In this document: positions 25,581 to 35,225 of the stretch, one piece after another
Layout: each line of letters opens with the position of its first letter
Numbering within the stretch: the first letter of the stretch is position 1
Notes under the pieces: generated by a model
What the model was told of the DNA's origin: nothing
The model's database searches: none
The model's input: only the letters and a program-made list of their open reading frames with translations
DNA from: Phocaeicola faecalis
GTDB lineage: Bacteria; Bacteroidota; Bacteroidia; Bacteroidales; Bacteroidaceae
DNA length: 64,000 nt
Assembly (NCBI RefSeq): GCF_021730445.1
Contig: NZ_JADNRM010000002.1
Location: forward strand, 159,841 to 223,840
Direction: 5' to 3'
Translations under genes and position numbers: made by a program

Positions 25581-26996
25581 TCACAGAGAAACTTTCTCGG
25601 GAGTCCCACGAGTTACATATCGCACAACAACCTCGGGTGTCTCTCCTACTCCCGGCTCGCAAGAGAAAGATACCGCAGAAGAAACTGCGGGAAGATGGAG
25701 TTTTCCTTCCACATTCACTCTTTCTATGAGATTATAATTTTTGTCCGTTATCATAGCTTTTCCATCAAAGTCGTACAGCAAGTATTGCCCACCCTCTAAC
25801 TTGCAAGGAAACTTAACGACTCCTTCCGAAGTGGTAAACGATAGGTTGGAAACGGAACCTTCTCCTTCTACTCTCAACTGGAGTTTACAGGGACCGGAAT
25901 AGGTATTTTCCCAAACCCAGTCCGCTCCTCCCGGCTGACTGGGTTGAAGTTCTGCCAAGTTGCAATGATAGCGTTTAGAAACGAACAAAGGATAGAGTTG
26001 ATAATTTTTCTCGTCCACTGCCTGCAAATGCCATTCGGTCTGAGGGTCTTTCAAACGCTCTCTTTGTTCTTCGGTAAAGGCTCCGGCTTCACGCAAAATG
26101 TCCCAATGCTTAATAGCCTTCAGCAACTGGTCTATCTGTCCGTGCTTATTCAACGTGGAAGTATTAATGGTCATCGCATAACCGGCATCGAAACCGGCCG
26201 CTTCGGACAAGGCCCACTCCACGTCCTCCAATGTGGAGCATTCGAATTTCCAATCGGCCAATCGAATCAGAAACCATCCAAGCATACGCGGGAAAAGATT
26301 CCTGCGGAAAAAATCCTGGTTCTTTATTCTGTTAGCCACTTGCCCCGTACGCATCGCTTCGCCCCATGGCTCGCCCCAGTTCATCCGAGTGTGGATATGC
26401 CACAAATTATGATTCAAACGACTGGCGTCATTCAGCACATTATGATCAAACTGCGCATAGCAACGGGTTACAAAACGAGATGCGGCATATTCATCGTGTC
26501 CGGTATAGGCACAGCCCTCCAATCCGTCAAAAGAGATTTGGCTCAAACCGGTCTTGTTCATCAAATCAGCAATCCGGTCGGCCAATGTATCCTGCAAGAC
26601 CAAATCCGGAAAAAACACTTTATAAGCATGATCAGATAATTTATATAAAGGAGTTTCTACAGAATGTCTGGACACTTTCGTCTTGAAGGCTCCTCGTGTG
26701 CAATCCTTCAGCAAAAAACAATCCGCTTCTTTTTCCACCTTATTATATATAATGAGTTCGTCATCTATCTGCAACGTGTTTAGAGACAAGGGCGTCTCAA
26801 ACAAATCGCTTTTCAGAATACGTATGTCCGTTTGAGCGTCGGTGATATCTTCTTTCAGGGTCAATGTACCCTGCTTCAGCAAATGCTTGGAAGAAACCGG
26901 CGTCACATACGAATCGTTTGTCGTTATAAAATTACTGAGCGTATGCACACCCATCCCGACCAGTGGCAAAATTATCAAACCTACACAGAAAACCAA
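25581..26996 (-). pseudogene. 5'-truncated hydrolase-like gene of unknown activity
   Basis: The 471-aa frame is open but appears to be only the C-terminal part of a larger protein. From about residue 15 (MGVHTLSNFITTND) it reads as the later half of a TIM-barrel hydrolase (GLSQISFDGLEGCAYTGH, WHIHTRMNWGEPWGE and RRNLFPRMLGWFLI), then a C-terminal beta domain (about 365-471). Residues 1-14 (MVFCVGLIILPLVG) are simply the antisense of the GH29 remnant and contain no real signal peptide cleavage pattern. The expected N-terminal half is absent. I infer a deletion/rearrangement junction near 26946-26954. It may still be expressed but is unlikely to be functional. The family activity is unknown to me. 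Confidence 0.65.
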
Positions 26997-27275
26997 TTGA
27001 ACGAACTAATGTCTGAATATGGCAGTTTTGATATTTTATGATTAGACAGAGGCTGGGTTATGGGTGAGAATATCCATTTGAACAAAATTCTGTCAGAAGC
27101 ACGTAAAAAACATCCGGGACTTATCTCGGTAGACCGTAGCATACGTGGCAAAAATGAAAATTACCAGACACCGGAACGCGGCATTCCCGAAACACAACTT
27201 GACTATCTTGGGAAAATTGTATCACCTTAAGCAATGATTGGAGATGAACACCTATTTAATAGTTTGTCATCAGCT
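26946..27275 (+). pseudogene. remnant of a GH29 alpha-L-fucosidase gene
   Basis: The plus strand encodes THPDQWQNYQTYTEN and QLNELMSEYGSFDIL, then an in-frame TGA in place of the Trp of the GH29 motif DILWLDGGWV. It continues as LDRGWVMGENIHLNKILSEA, RKKHPGLISVDRS and QTPERGIPETQLDY, a recognisable GH29 catalytic-domain stretch with the nucleophile Asp region still visible. A one-base frameshift near 27212 restores WENCITLSNDWR, followed by a second TGA and then loss of similarity. Only about 110 codons survive, with both ends missing. It is unrelated in sequence detail to the intact GH29 at 9083. Confidence 0.8.
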
Positions 27276-27474
27276 CTACTGCTCCCTCCCAAAGAATTTT
27301 TCATTCTAATCAAAAGCAAAGAATTTGATTATTTAAGAGCTTTACTCTCGCTGTCAACGAATCTCGTTTTATTAAGATTTCCTCTAAAAAACAGCACACA
27401 GAACAGATTCCCGAAAAACAATATATTTTTTTAGTTTTAAAAGACTATATTTGCACGCAAATCAACCTTTGAAT
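27276..27474 (+). promoter_or_regulatory. upstream region and promoter of the ECF sigma gene
   Basis: No coding content is evident. TATATTTG near 27446-27453 fits the -7 consensus TAnnTTTG, about 30 bases before the sigma ATG, with T-rich sequence in the -33 area. This suggests that the sigma gene is made from a housekeeping promoter rather than by itself. Confidence 0.55.
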
Positions 27475-27481
27475 AATAAAA

Positions 27482-28051
27482 ATGGAGTATCACTATGAAG
27501 ACCAATCGCTGTTATCGGCCATTAAAAATGGCGACGAGAAAGCATTCGATGTGCTTTTCAAAAAATACTACCCCATGTTATGCGCTTATGGAAATAAATT
27601 CGTAGAGTTAGAAGATGCCGAAGAGTGCGTGCAGGACGCAATGATTTGGCTTTGGGAAAATAAAGAAGTACTCGTTATCCAATCCTCTTTAAGCAGCTAT
27701 TTATTCTCTATTGTTCATCATCGTGCCATAAACCGTATCAATCAAAATGAAATAAAAAGTAGGGCTGAGAATTATTTTTATGAAGAGATGCAATCCTTGA
27801 TAGAAGATGCCAATTTTTATCACATAGAGGAATTAACCATACGTATACAAGAAGCGGTGGCCGCACTTCCGGAATCCTATAAAGAGGCTTTTATGATGCA
27901 CCGTTTTAAAAATATGAGTTACAAAGAAATTGCCGGAATACTGGAAGTATCTCCTAAAACTATAGACTACCGCATCCAACAAGCTCTGAAGCAATTACGT
28001 ATTGATTTAAAAGATTATCTGCCTTTACTCCTGCCTCTGCTGATGAAATAA
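27482..28051 (+). CDS. ECF-type RNA polymerase sigma factor, probable PUL regulator
   Basis: This 189-aa sigma factor has only regions 2 and 4. Region 2 (about 10-80) has AFDVLFKKYYPMLCAYGNKFV and DAEECVQDAMIWLWENKE. Region 4 (about 130-180) has ALPESYKEAFMMHRFKNMSY and KEIAGILEVSPKTIDYRIQQ. It belongs to the Bacteroidetes ECF group that works with FecR-like anti-sigma factors to switch on SusCD loci. The gene points away from fecR-susCD, with two decayed genes between. It is the only sigma gene near this PUL, so it is the likely partner of the FecR protein; that pairing is inferred. Confidence 0.94.
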   Translation: MEYHYEDQSLLSAIKNGDEKAFDVLFKKYYPMLCAYGNKFVELEDAEECVQDAMIWLWENKEVLVIQSSLSSYLFSIVHHRAINRINQNEIKSRAENYFYEEMQSLIEDANFYHIEELTIRIQEAVAALPESYKEAFMMHRFKNMSYKEIAGILEVSPKTIDYRIQQALKQLRIDLKDYLPLLLPLLMK

Positions 28052-28111
28052 TTGTTCCACTTTTAGTATACAGTATAAAAAAAAGCGCTCTATAAAATAT
28101 GAAAACGCTGA

Positions 28112-28146
28112 AAAAATTATCGGACGGAATGTCTCCGCCCGATAAT
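28112..28146 (-). terminator. terminator of the putA-like gene
   Basis: An ATTATCGG / CCGATAAT stem (28116-28123 and 28139-28146) can be extended inward by GGA/TCC pairing. It is followed on the minus strand by six T residues. It lies between the convergent sigma and proline dehydrogenase genes. Confidence 0.82.
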
Positions 28147-28154
28147 ATAAACAA

Positions 28155-31100
28155 TTATTCTACCGGCGGAATCTCTAAAATACTACCATAGCGATGATAT
28201 TCAAATGAAATACTCTGTTCCTTAATATAATGAATAAGTTCCACACGGCCATTCTTCACCGGTTTAGCTGTTGCGATATATTTATCTATACGAGCAGCCT
28301 CTTCATACATCTCCATCGGAATATCCACCCCACACGTACGAATGCGTTCATACTCCGACATACTCTTCAAGAACTCTTGCAAAGATTCTTTCTTCAGTGA
28401 ACAACCGACAGAATTCAATGCTGCCGTACGATCATCATCAGGCTCAAAGCTAATGGTCAGAGGAGTGTGGCAAATCTTAGCGGCCAGTGCTATCATCTGT
28501 GCGTCTTCATTCGTATCGCCCGGGAAAAGACGAAGCACCATATTACGCAGTGGCAAGTAACGAAAGACGTTTTGCTCACCATACAGATTATTAATATCAC
28601 GCGCATGGGCAAATTCCTGTTCGTATGCTTTCAGATAGCTCTGTTTATAATCTGTAGCACTTCCGGGCTTATCGGTAATCTTCACAAAGCAAGTACAGTA
28701 ATTAGGCCCGCCGGCTTTCACACCACCGCCAAATGCAGAAAGTTTCATACCGCCAAAAGGTTGACGGTTGACTATAGCACCCGTTATACCACGATTGATA
28801 TATAAATTACCCGCCATGATGGAGTTCTTCCACAACCGTTGTTCTTCTTCATCCAAACTCTGCAAACCGGAGGTCAGTCCATAGTCCAAGCCATTAACCA
28901 GTTCAATACCTTGCTGTAAGTTCTCTATGCAAACCACACTAAGCATGGGACCGAACAACTCCGTTCGGAAAGAATAACTTCCCGGCCGTACCCCCCACTT
29001 CACCGTCGGAGCCAAGACATACTTATTCTTATCAAGGAAACGAGGCGGGACAAGCCAGGATTCTCCTTGTTCCAACTCTAATGCTTTCAACAGTTTGTCA
29101 TTCCTATTGGTAATCATCGGGCCAACCACATTACCGGGGTTCCATACACTACCCACCTTCATGCTGGTTGCGGCATCTTTCAGTTTTTCCCTAAAATTCT
29201 TATCCTCATATACCGAACGTTCCACCAGCAACAACGAACAAGCGGAACACTTTTGTCCGGCATTGCCGAAAGCAGAAGCTACAACATTCATAATAGCATG
29301 GTCACGGTCTCCGGAAGCTGTCAAGATGATGGCATTCTTACCACCTGTCTCGGCAGACAACGGAGTGGACGGATTACTGCGGGCTATATTTTGCGCCGTA
29401 TCCGTACCGCCTGTCAAGATGATATGTTTGACGGCAGGAGCAGAAGTGAGCACTTTCAATGCATCACGATCAGTAATAATCACTTGTAAAGCTTCCTTAG
29501 GAACTCCTGCATCCCAAAATGCCTTGGCAAACAACCACGCTACAGGAGCTGCGACAGTTGCCGGTTTCAGAATAACAGTATTTCCTCCGGCAAGAGCCGC
29601 TACAATACCGCCAATAGGAATGGCACAAGGAAAATTCCACGGAGAGATAACCAATACAGTACCTTTCGGCGTAATATCCACATCGGGCAAATCAGCGAAC
29701 AGCTTCATACTAGTGGTATAGAAACGAGCATAGTCGATTCCTTCCGAAACTTCCACATCCCCCTCCACTACCGTCTTTCCGGTGACAGCGCACATACAGC
29801 CTATCAGGTCGCCACGCATTTCGCCCAGCCGGTTGGCCGCTTCATACATTATCTTATGACGTTCTTCGAGGGTGGTCTTTCTCCATCCTGCCGGATCTTT
29901 CTCCACAATTTCGATGATGCGTTTCACCTGCCCGGTATCTGCTTGAGACATTTCGCACACGCATACCTCATTATCCTGGCAACGATCCATATATCGATGG
30001 CGCTTATCACAGACCACCGTTTCTTTACCTATCTGCAAAGGAATAATTTCGGGAGTGTCCGCTGAAGACTTTTTCCATGTGGCAAAGATATTGCGTACCC
30101 ATTCCTGATTTCGGGCAAGGTCAAAATCAGTATCCGGTTCATTTTTCATTTCATTGGCAGGTGGAACAGGAGTATATCGATGCAAACGATTCTGCGTACG
30201 TGTAGGAATATGGGTAATACAATCTTTCATCTTATACGCATCTTCAAACTGGTTCTGCAAGAAACGCCAGGTATCGGTACCGGGCTTCAAATTAAACGAG
30301 TGAGTAAGGAAATTGTCGGGAGCCGTATTTTCGTCCATACGCCGCACCAAATAGGAAACAGCATTGAGGAAATGCTCGTCTTTTACCACCGGGGCATAAA
30401 GAATCACATGATTGCCAAGCTGGGACTGTGCCCGCCACACATGGTCTGCCATCCCCTCCAGCATCTCGAAAGTCATATATTCGGCACTACCCAATTTCTG
30501 ACTCAGCAGATAAGCATAGGCTATTGTAAACAGGTTATGAGAAGCGACTCCCACATGCAATGCTTTAGCATTCTCAGGCAATAGAGCACGTTCCAAAATA
30601 TGAAGATAATTGGCATCAACTTCAGTTTTGGAAGTCCGCACCGGATTGGGCCATCCCCGCAAAGAGGAAATGACCGTCTCCATCTCTAGATTGCACCCCT
30701 TTACCAGACGCATTTTTATCGGAGCTCCCCCTTTAACCACGCGTTCTTTAGCAAAATCCAACAATTCTGTCTGAAACTCATAAGCATCAGGCAGATAGGC
30801 TTGAACTACAATACCGGCCGAATAATTTTTAAATTCCGGTTTATTCAGTACCTCCTTAAATAAACGCAAAGTGAAATGAGCATCTTTATATTCCTCCATA
30901 TCCAAATTAACAAACTTGGCACGTTTCACTCCGTTTTCATCCACATAAGGATAGTCCATCGCCTTTTGGTAAAGGGCAGACATGCGTTTCACCAGCTCCG
31001 GAAAGCTTTCGGCATAGTTCAGTGCATGCGTCTGCGCATAGATACCCGAAATTTTAACGGAAATATAATTGATATCAGGAGCTTCCAATGCTTCCAGATA

Positions 31101-31589
31101 ATGATGATAACGATGGTCTGCTTCTCCGTTACCCAATACGACCTCCCCCAACAGATTTACGTTCTGTCCGATTTTCTGTTTGAAACGAGTGGCTAGATGT
31201 TCCGTCAATTGGGGACGGGCCTCATCAAGAATCACTTTAGAGGTATCGGAACGGAGACGTTTCTTGATAATGGGAATAGCTATAAAGTCAAAATAATGTC
31301 CAAATGCCTGATACATTTTAAAAAGGAAAGCATCGCGCTTATTAAGAAACTCAGGTACACCGTAACGGTCTATCAGCTTCTTAATGCGTTCAGCCAGTTT
31401 CTTGCGGTCACGAATTTGGGAAGACTCATCCAGCATCTTTACCAAAAACTTCTTGTCTTGCGGACGTTGCACCATAATGGCATATTTATGCTGCTCTTTA
31501 CGTTCCTCATCTGTGATGGTTTGTTCACATGTGTTATACAACTTCAGTACCCATTCCTGTACTTCGGCGATAGTCGGTCTGTTGTCCAT
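28155..31589 (-). CDS. putA: bifunctional proline dehydrogenase / L-glutamate-gamma-semialdehyde dehydrogenase
   Basis: This 1144-aa fusion enzyme oxidises proline to glutamate. The N-terminal FAD-dependent proline dehydrogenase barrel (about 90-450) has GAPIKMRLVKGCNLEMETV and VASHNLFTIAYAYLL. The C-terminal NAD-dependent P5C dehydrogenase (about 520-1010) has ISPWNFPCAIPIGGIVAALA, the catalytic Glu region LSAETGGKNA and the catalytic Cys region GNAGQKCSACSLL. A C-terminal extension (about 1010-1144) completes the protein. There is no ribbon-helix-helix DNA-binding domain at the N-terminus, so it is not the self-regulating PutA form. It is transcribed alone behind a leader of about 190 bases. 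Confidence 0.95.
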   Translation of the reverse strand: MDNRPTIAEVQEWVLKLYNTCEQTITDEERKEQHKYAIMVQRPQDKKFLVKMLDESSQIRDRKKLAERIKKLIDRYGVPEFLNKRDAFLFKMYQAFGHYFDFIAIPIIKKRLRSDTSKVILDEARPQLTEHLATRFKQKIGQNVNLLGEVVLGNGEADHRYHHYLEALEAPDINYISVKISGIYAQTHALNYAESFPELVKRMSALYQKAMDYPYVDENGVKRAKFVNLDMEEYKDAHFTLRLFKEVLNKPEFKNYSAGIVVQAYLPDAYEFQTELLDFAKERVVKGGAPIKMRLVKGCNLEMETVISSLRGWPNPVRTSKTEVDANYLHILERALLPENAKALHVGVASHNLFTIAYAYLLSQKLGSAEYMTFEMLEGMADHVWRAQSQLGNHVILYAPVVKDEHFLNAVSYLVRRMDENTAPDNFLTHSFNLKPGTDTWRFLQNQFEDAYKMKDCITHIPTRTQNRLHRYTPVPPANEMKNEPDTDFDLARNQEWVRNIFATWKKSSADTPEIIPLQIGKETVVCDKRHRYMDRCQDNEVCVCEMSQADTGQVKRIIEIVEKDPAGWRKTTLEERHKIMYEAANRLGEMRGDLIGCMCAVTGKTVVEGDVEVSEGIDYARFYTTSMKLFADLPDVDITPKGTVLVISPWNFPCAIPIGGIVAALAGGNTVILKPATVAAPVAWLFAKAFWDAGVPKEALQVIITDRDALKVLTSAPAVKHIILTGGTDTAQNIARSNPSTPLSAETGGKNAIILTASGDRDHAIMNVVASAFGNAGQKCSACSLLLVERSVYEDKNFREKLKDAATSMKVGSVWNPGNVVGPMITNRNDKLLKALELEQGESWLVPPRFLDKNKYVLAPTVKWGVRPGSYSFRTELFGPMLSVVCIENLQQGIELVNGLDYGLTSGLQSLDEEEQRLWKNSIMAGNLYINRGITGAIVNRQPFGGMKLSAFGGGVKAGGPNYCTCFVKITDKPGSATDYKQSYLKAYEQEFAHARDINNLYGEQNVFRYLPLRNMVLRLFPGDTNEDAQMIALAAKICHTPLTISFEPDDDRTAALNSVGCSLKKESLQEFLKSMSEYERIRTCGVDIPMEMYEEAARIDKYIATAKPVKNGRVELIHYIKEQSISFEYHRYGSILEIPPVE

Positions 31590-31811
31590 AATATACTCAT
31601 GTTAATGTGTGTAAGAAATAAGGATTAAAAAATCACCGGAATAGCTGAGACACAAGAATGGTTGGACTAAACATAACAGCACGATACCGGTGCAAGGTCT
31701 GAAGAGCTTGCTGAGAAAACCGGTCAAAAAGAAGTACCCTGTCCATAATTAGCTTGCTTAGAATGTATAACTGCTCAAATGCAAATATACACTAATTCTT
31801 TTATTATCAAA
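31590..31811 (-). promoter_or_regulatory. promoter and long leader of the putA-like gene
   Basis: On the minus strand TTTG (31808-31811), an 18-base spacer and TATATTTG (31782-31789) form a good Bacteroides promoter. Transcription should start near 31775, leaving about 185 bases of untranslated leader. Two ACCGGT sites in it could pair. No known riboswitch is recognised. Confidence 0.6.
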
Positions 31812-31845
31812 GAAAAAAGGGAGAAATTATCTTCTCCCTTTCTTC
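31812..31845 (-). terminator. terminator of the nucleoside transporter-to-ABC permease operon
   Basis: AAAGGGAGAA (31817-31826) pairs with TTCTCCCTTT (31832-31841) across a short loop. On the minus strand it is followed by a T-rich run. It directly follows the stop of the permease gene, the last gene of the unit. Confidence 0.85.
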
Positions 31846-33048
31846 TTAACTTTTATGCATCCAAATAGAAGCAACCTTTCTTCGCACTGCAATCACATTG
31901 AACACCGACACACCGGCAAACAGTAAAACTCCCACCAGCATTGCCGGCCACATACTCCCTTCGTCCAACTGCGGAAACAGTTTTCCAATCAATTTCATGT
32001 AGCTGCTACGCACATACAGTACGACACCTACTGAAAGTATCAGTACAATGGCATTCAGGCCTAAAGTGAGGAGTTGATAAGGAAATGCCACTTTAGCCGG
32101 ACTATACCCTATCAACAATAAATTCTCCAGTTTGGTCGTATTCTTCTGCAACAACAGATAGATACTCAACATTAGAATATAGAACGACAATACACTGATA
32201 AGCAATCCGACAGAAAGCACAATGCCTACAATGACTTTTAAAAACCAAGTGGTCTTTCCGGCATCCAGCTTATCGTCTTCCGTATCATATCCTTTGTCCT
32301 TAAAATATTTGGCTATACGGTCGTCAGTCGGATTATTGACTTCTACAATAAGACGTGAAGGCTCGCTCTTGGCTCCAGGTGCAAAGTTCTCATTAGCCCA
32401 TCTCATAAATGTTTCGGGAACAAGAATCGTATTCAGACGATTGGAGAAACCGACAATATTTCCTTTAAAGACCTCCCTGTGACCGCCACCACTGATGCGG
32501 ATATCAAGATTTACCATTCCCATCACACCTTCCGAAAGTTGCGGCAAGCTACGGCTCTGTGCAAACCCGAAATTATACAGATTCAAATAGTTACGTGGAA
32601 TGATAATGGGTATCACCGGTTTGTTTTCATTAAACACCCACTTATCAAGATTCACGTCTACAAACTCATCAGGTACAGATTCAAAAAACATATCAGTAGA
32701 CATTTGCAAGCCTACTTTTTCCATACCCATTCCCGCCGATACCTTAAACTGGGAAGGAGTAAAGGCTCCTACCTCTTTGGTAAACGACTGTGCCTTAATA
32801 TCCTCCACTTCTTTATCTGAAAAAGTATTGCTTTTCCCTACAAATGCCCCCAGCGTGCTTATCTTCTTGCTGACAATGATATAATCTTTTTTGATAAAAC
32901 TATCCCCTTCCGTAAATACCGGCAAAATATCTTTATAAAACTGAACACTCAGCAACACAATCACCATACCACACAGATTGGCAAAGAAGAAACCCGCCAA
33001 TTGAGGCAAACTAATATGCTGACGCAATAATTTCCAAACCAATCTCAT
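31846..33048 (-). CDS. FtsX/MacB-like ABC transporter permease
   Basis: This 400-aa permease has one N-terminal membrane helix (about 18-40), a large periplasmic region (about 45-270) and three C-terminal helices (about 272-300, 325-348 and 366-388). That is the FtsX/MacB topology of mechanotransmission-type ABC systems (lipoprotein release, export or cell-wall enzyme control). It overlaps the ATPase gene by 4 bases (ATGA), so the two form one transporter. A DUF4836 lipoprotein is encoded in the same transcript and may be its partner. The substrate is unknown. Confidence 0.8.
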   Translation of the reverse strand: MRLVWKLLRQHISLPQLAGFFFANLCGMVIVLLSVQFYKDILPVFTEGDSFIKKDYIIVSKKISTLGAFVGKSNTFSDKEVEDIKAQSFTKEVGAFTPSQFKVSAGMGMEKVGLQMSTDMFFESVPDEFVDVNLDKWVFNENKPVIPIIIPRNYLNLYNFGFAQSRSLPQLSEGVMGMVNLDIRISGGGHREVFKGNIVGFSNRLNTILVPETFMRWANENFAPGAKSEPSRLIVEVNNPTDDRIAKYFKDKGYDTEDDKLDAGKTTWFLKVIVGIVLSVGLLISVLSFYILMLSIYLLLQKNTTKLENLLLIGYSPAKVAFPYQLLTLGLNAIVLILSVGVVLYVRSSYMKLIGKLFPQLDEGSMWPAMLVGVLLFAGVSVFNVIAVRRKVASIWMHKS

Positions 33049-33689
33049 AGTTTCAATGTTTTTGTGTAGTTTAACTCCAAATGTTTTCCAATGGAAGTTA
33101 CAATGATGCCGGCACCTTGTTTATCCGTTTCTTCCACTAATATCTTCGACATGAGACGTCCATTTTCTTCATCCAAATGACTGATGGGTTCATCGAGAAA
33201 GATGAAATCGAACGGTTGGCAGAGAGCACGGACAAGTGCTACACGCTGTTGTTGTCCAAAAGACATTTTGCCCACCGGAGTATCCCATTTATCGGCTATG
33301 CCGAACATTTCAAACCATACCTTAATTTCTTTCTTTGATTTATATCCTGTTAGGGAATTTTTGAGTTGAATATTCTCCCAAGCTGTGAGTTCGGTAAAAA
33401 GGCGTAACTCCTGAAACAACATACTAATCGAGTGTTTGCGTATTTCTACCCAGTCGGTTACAGAGAAGTTACGAATATTCTTACCGTCAAAACTGATAAT
33501 CCCCTGATAGTCGTTGCGATATCCATATATGTAGCTGCAAAGTGACGACTTACCTGTTCCCGATGCGGCTTCTATCAAATAAGCTTCACCGCGCTTCAGT
33601 TGCAATGCCTGATGCCACACATCAGAAACAATAAAATCCCTTCCTGCAAAAACAGCAGGAAGGGTTTGTTGTAATTCTATGCTATTCAT
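33045..33689 (-). CDS. ABC transporter ATP-binding protein
   Basis: This 214-aa ATPase is most like the LolD/FtsE/MacB class. Its Walker A is EAASGTGKSSLC (about 41-52), the Q-loop region is SMLFQELRLF, the signature is MSFGQQQRVALVRAL and the Walker B is FIFLDEPISHLDE. It overlaps the permease and the DUF4836 lipoprotein genes by 4 bases each, so expression is coupled. It powers the FtsX-like permease encoded downstream. Confidence 0.93.
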   Translation of the reverse strand: MNSIELQQTLPAVFAGRDFIVSDVWHQALQLKRGEAYLIEAASGTGKSSLCSYIYGYRNDYQGIISFDGKNIRNFSVTDWVEIRKHSISMLFQELRLFTELTAWENIQLKNSLTGYKSKKEIKVWFEMFGIADKWDTPVGKMSFGQQQRVALVRALCQPFDFIFLDEPISHLDEENGRLMSKILVEETDKQGAGIIVTSIGKHLELNYTKTLKL

Positions 33690-35221
33690 AAATTTTCTAA
33701 TGCACGCACTATGAGTTGCAGTACGTTTGTATCCTTGTCTTTCATTACAATATTCATCTGTCCGTTCTTCCAGTCGGGTGCCATTACATCGATGTATTCA
33801 CACGGTCCGAACACATTTTTCATTATCACAACCACTTCCTGTCCCAACATTCGTGAAAGATAAGGGGCAGCATTGAGTTCATTCAACAGTTCCACTGTAT
33901 TGAAAGCCATAAAACTGCGGTTTTTAGTCACCTCAGATGCCCAAGTAGTATTCTGCAGCGAAACGCCATAACGTCTGCCGGCCTCATCAGCCATTTGCTC
34001 ATTATTGGACAAATAGAACATCTTGTCTTTTACTCCGAACCAAATGCTTTGGTTATACATACGGAATTCATATTGGTCTGTGCCGGTTGAGTTCAACTTC
34101 ATCTGCCCGCCCGACAATGCCAACAAAGGACGAAGTTCCTCAAAAGCTTTCAAAAACTCTTTATTTGTAACATCAGCGTACACCAGCAAATCATTAGTTA
34201 CCAACGAACTAAAACCGATAGCTATATCACCGTGAATGGCAGAAAAGATAGTTTTCAAATCAATCGGCAACATCGGATTATCCAATGATTGTTTGATGGT
34301 AGGATTTTCACAAAGCAAGTTATAAACTGCCTCACCATTAAAATTGCCACTAGCCCATAGTAATGTATTTGCCGGAAAATATTCCATATATGTTCCTTTC
34401 AACGGTGTGGAGGTCTGTGTTTGCCTTTCATACAGCGCTATCAGTTCTTTATTCTCAATCAACGATTCAAAATCCACCACAATCTTTCCCTTTTCAAAAG
34501 TAGTGGTAAGCAAACATTTAATATCTTCCAGCTTTAAATCGGCCGGCATACCCATACGCATCTGCATGGTCGCCTCACGTGGCAACACAGACATATTGGC
34601 AACCACATTAATTTCACCTTTGGCATCTCTCAATTTTGCAAAATCAGAGGTAGAAGCATAACTGTTCGCAGCATCCTGACGCATCCATGCCAACACTGTA
34701 CCTTTCATACCCTCGGGGTCACTGTCAAGAGTCCCCACCAACAGAAATGTACCGTTATTATAAGCACACAAGCCATTACCCACAGTAGTCCAAGTACATC
34801 CGCTTTCGCTTTTCAAGTCCGAGCATAATTGCTGTTCTTTTAATGATTGCATCAGAGATTTCACCTTGCCCTCGCTCAATACCTTTGCCACAACAGCGAA
34901 AGTATTGGAATTAGGGGTAATAAACAGATACACTTTATCTGTCAGTGAAAGTCCGGTCTCGGCAGGGTTCTTCACTATCTTCTCGGCTGTTGCATACGCT
35001 TCACCTTCCAGCCCGCTTTGCAAGACCTCCGTCAGTTTTGTCACTACAGACTCTCCTTCTTTGCCATTGATACCACTTTTTTGTGCCATTGACTTAAAGT
35101 CCAACGACACCACCATTGCCGCATCTTTGGGAATAGCATTAGTATATTCACTGCTCTCGGAACATGAGGCTAGGAGTGCCATTACTACTAGCAAGGCAAA
35201 TCCCCAAATCGTTTTTCTCAT
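33686..35221 (-). CDS. DUF4836-like lipoprotein
   Basis: This 511-aa lipoprotein (lipobox LLASC, Cys20) begins its mature part with SESSEYTNAIPKDAAMVVSLDFKSMAQKSG, the opening pattern of DUF4836 proteins of Bacteroidales. Internal segments such as MEYFPANTLLWASGNFNGEA and FYLSNNEQMADEAGR fit that family. The function is not known. Its position between rsmE and an ABC transporter, with a 4-base overlap, suggests a periplasmic partner of that transporter. Confidence 0.78.
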   Translation of the reverse strand: MRKTIWGFALLVVMALLASCSESSEYTNAIPKDAAMVVSLDFKSMAQKSGINGKEGESVVTKLTEVLQSGLEGEAYATAEKIVKNPAETGLSLTDKVYLFITPNSNTFAVVAKVLSEGKVKSLMQSLKEQQLCSDLKSESGCTWTTVGNGLCAYNNGTFLLVGTLDSDPEGMKGTVLAWMRQDAANSYASTSDFAKLRDAKGEINVVANMSVLPREATMQMRMGMPADLKLEDIKCLLTTTFEKGKIVVDFESLIENKELIALYERQTQTSTPLKGTYMEYFPANTLLWASGNFNGEAVYNLLCENPTIKQSLDNPMLPIDLKTIFSAIHGDIAIGFSSLVTNDLLVYADVTNKEFLKAFEELRPLLALSGGQMKLNSTGTDQYEFRMYNQSIWFGVKDKMFYLSNNEQMADEAGRRYGVSLQNTTWASEVTKNRSFMAFNTVELLNELNAAPYLSRMLGQEVVVIMKNVFGPCEYIDVMAPDWKNGQMNIVMKDKDTNVLQLIVRALENL

Positions 35222-35225
35222 ACGC

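Noticed and set aside
25581..26996. Treating the 471-aa frame as an intact gene
   Set aside because: Its first 14 residues are antisense to the GH29 remnant, and the visible domain starts mid-barrel without a secretion signal.
27234..27434. 66-codon plus-strand frame between the GH29 remnant and the sigma gene
   Set aside because: Its start overlaps the decayed GH29 sequence, the rest has no recognisable motif, and it runs into the sigma promoter.
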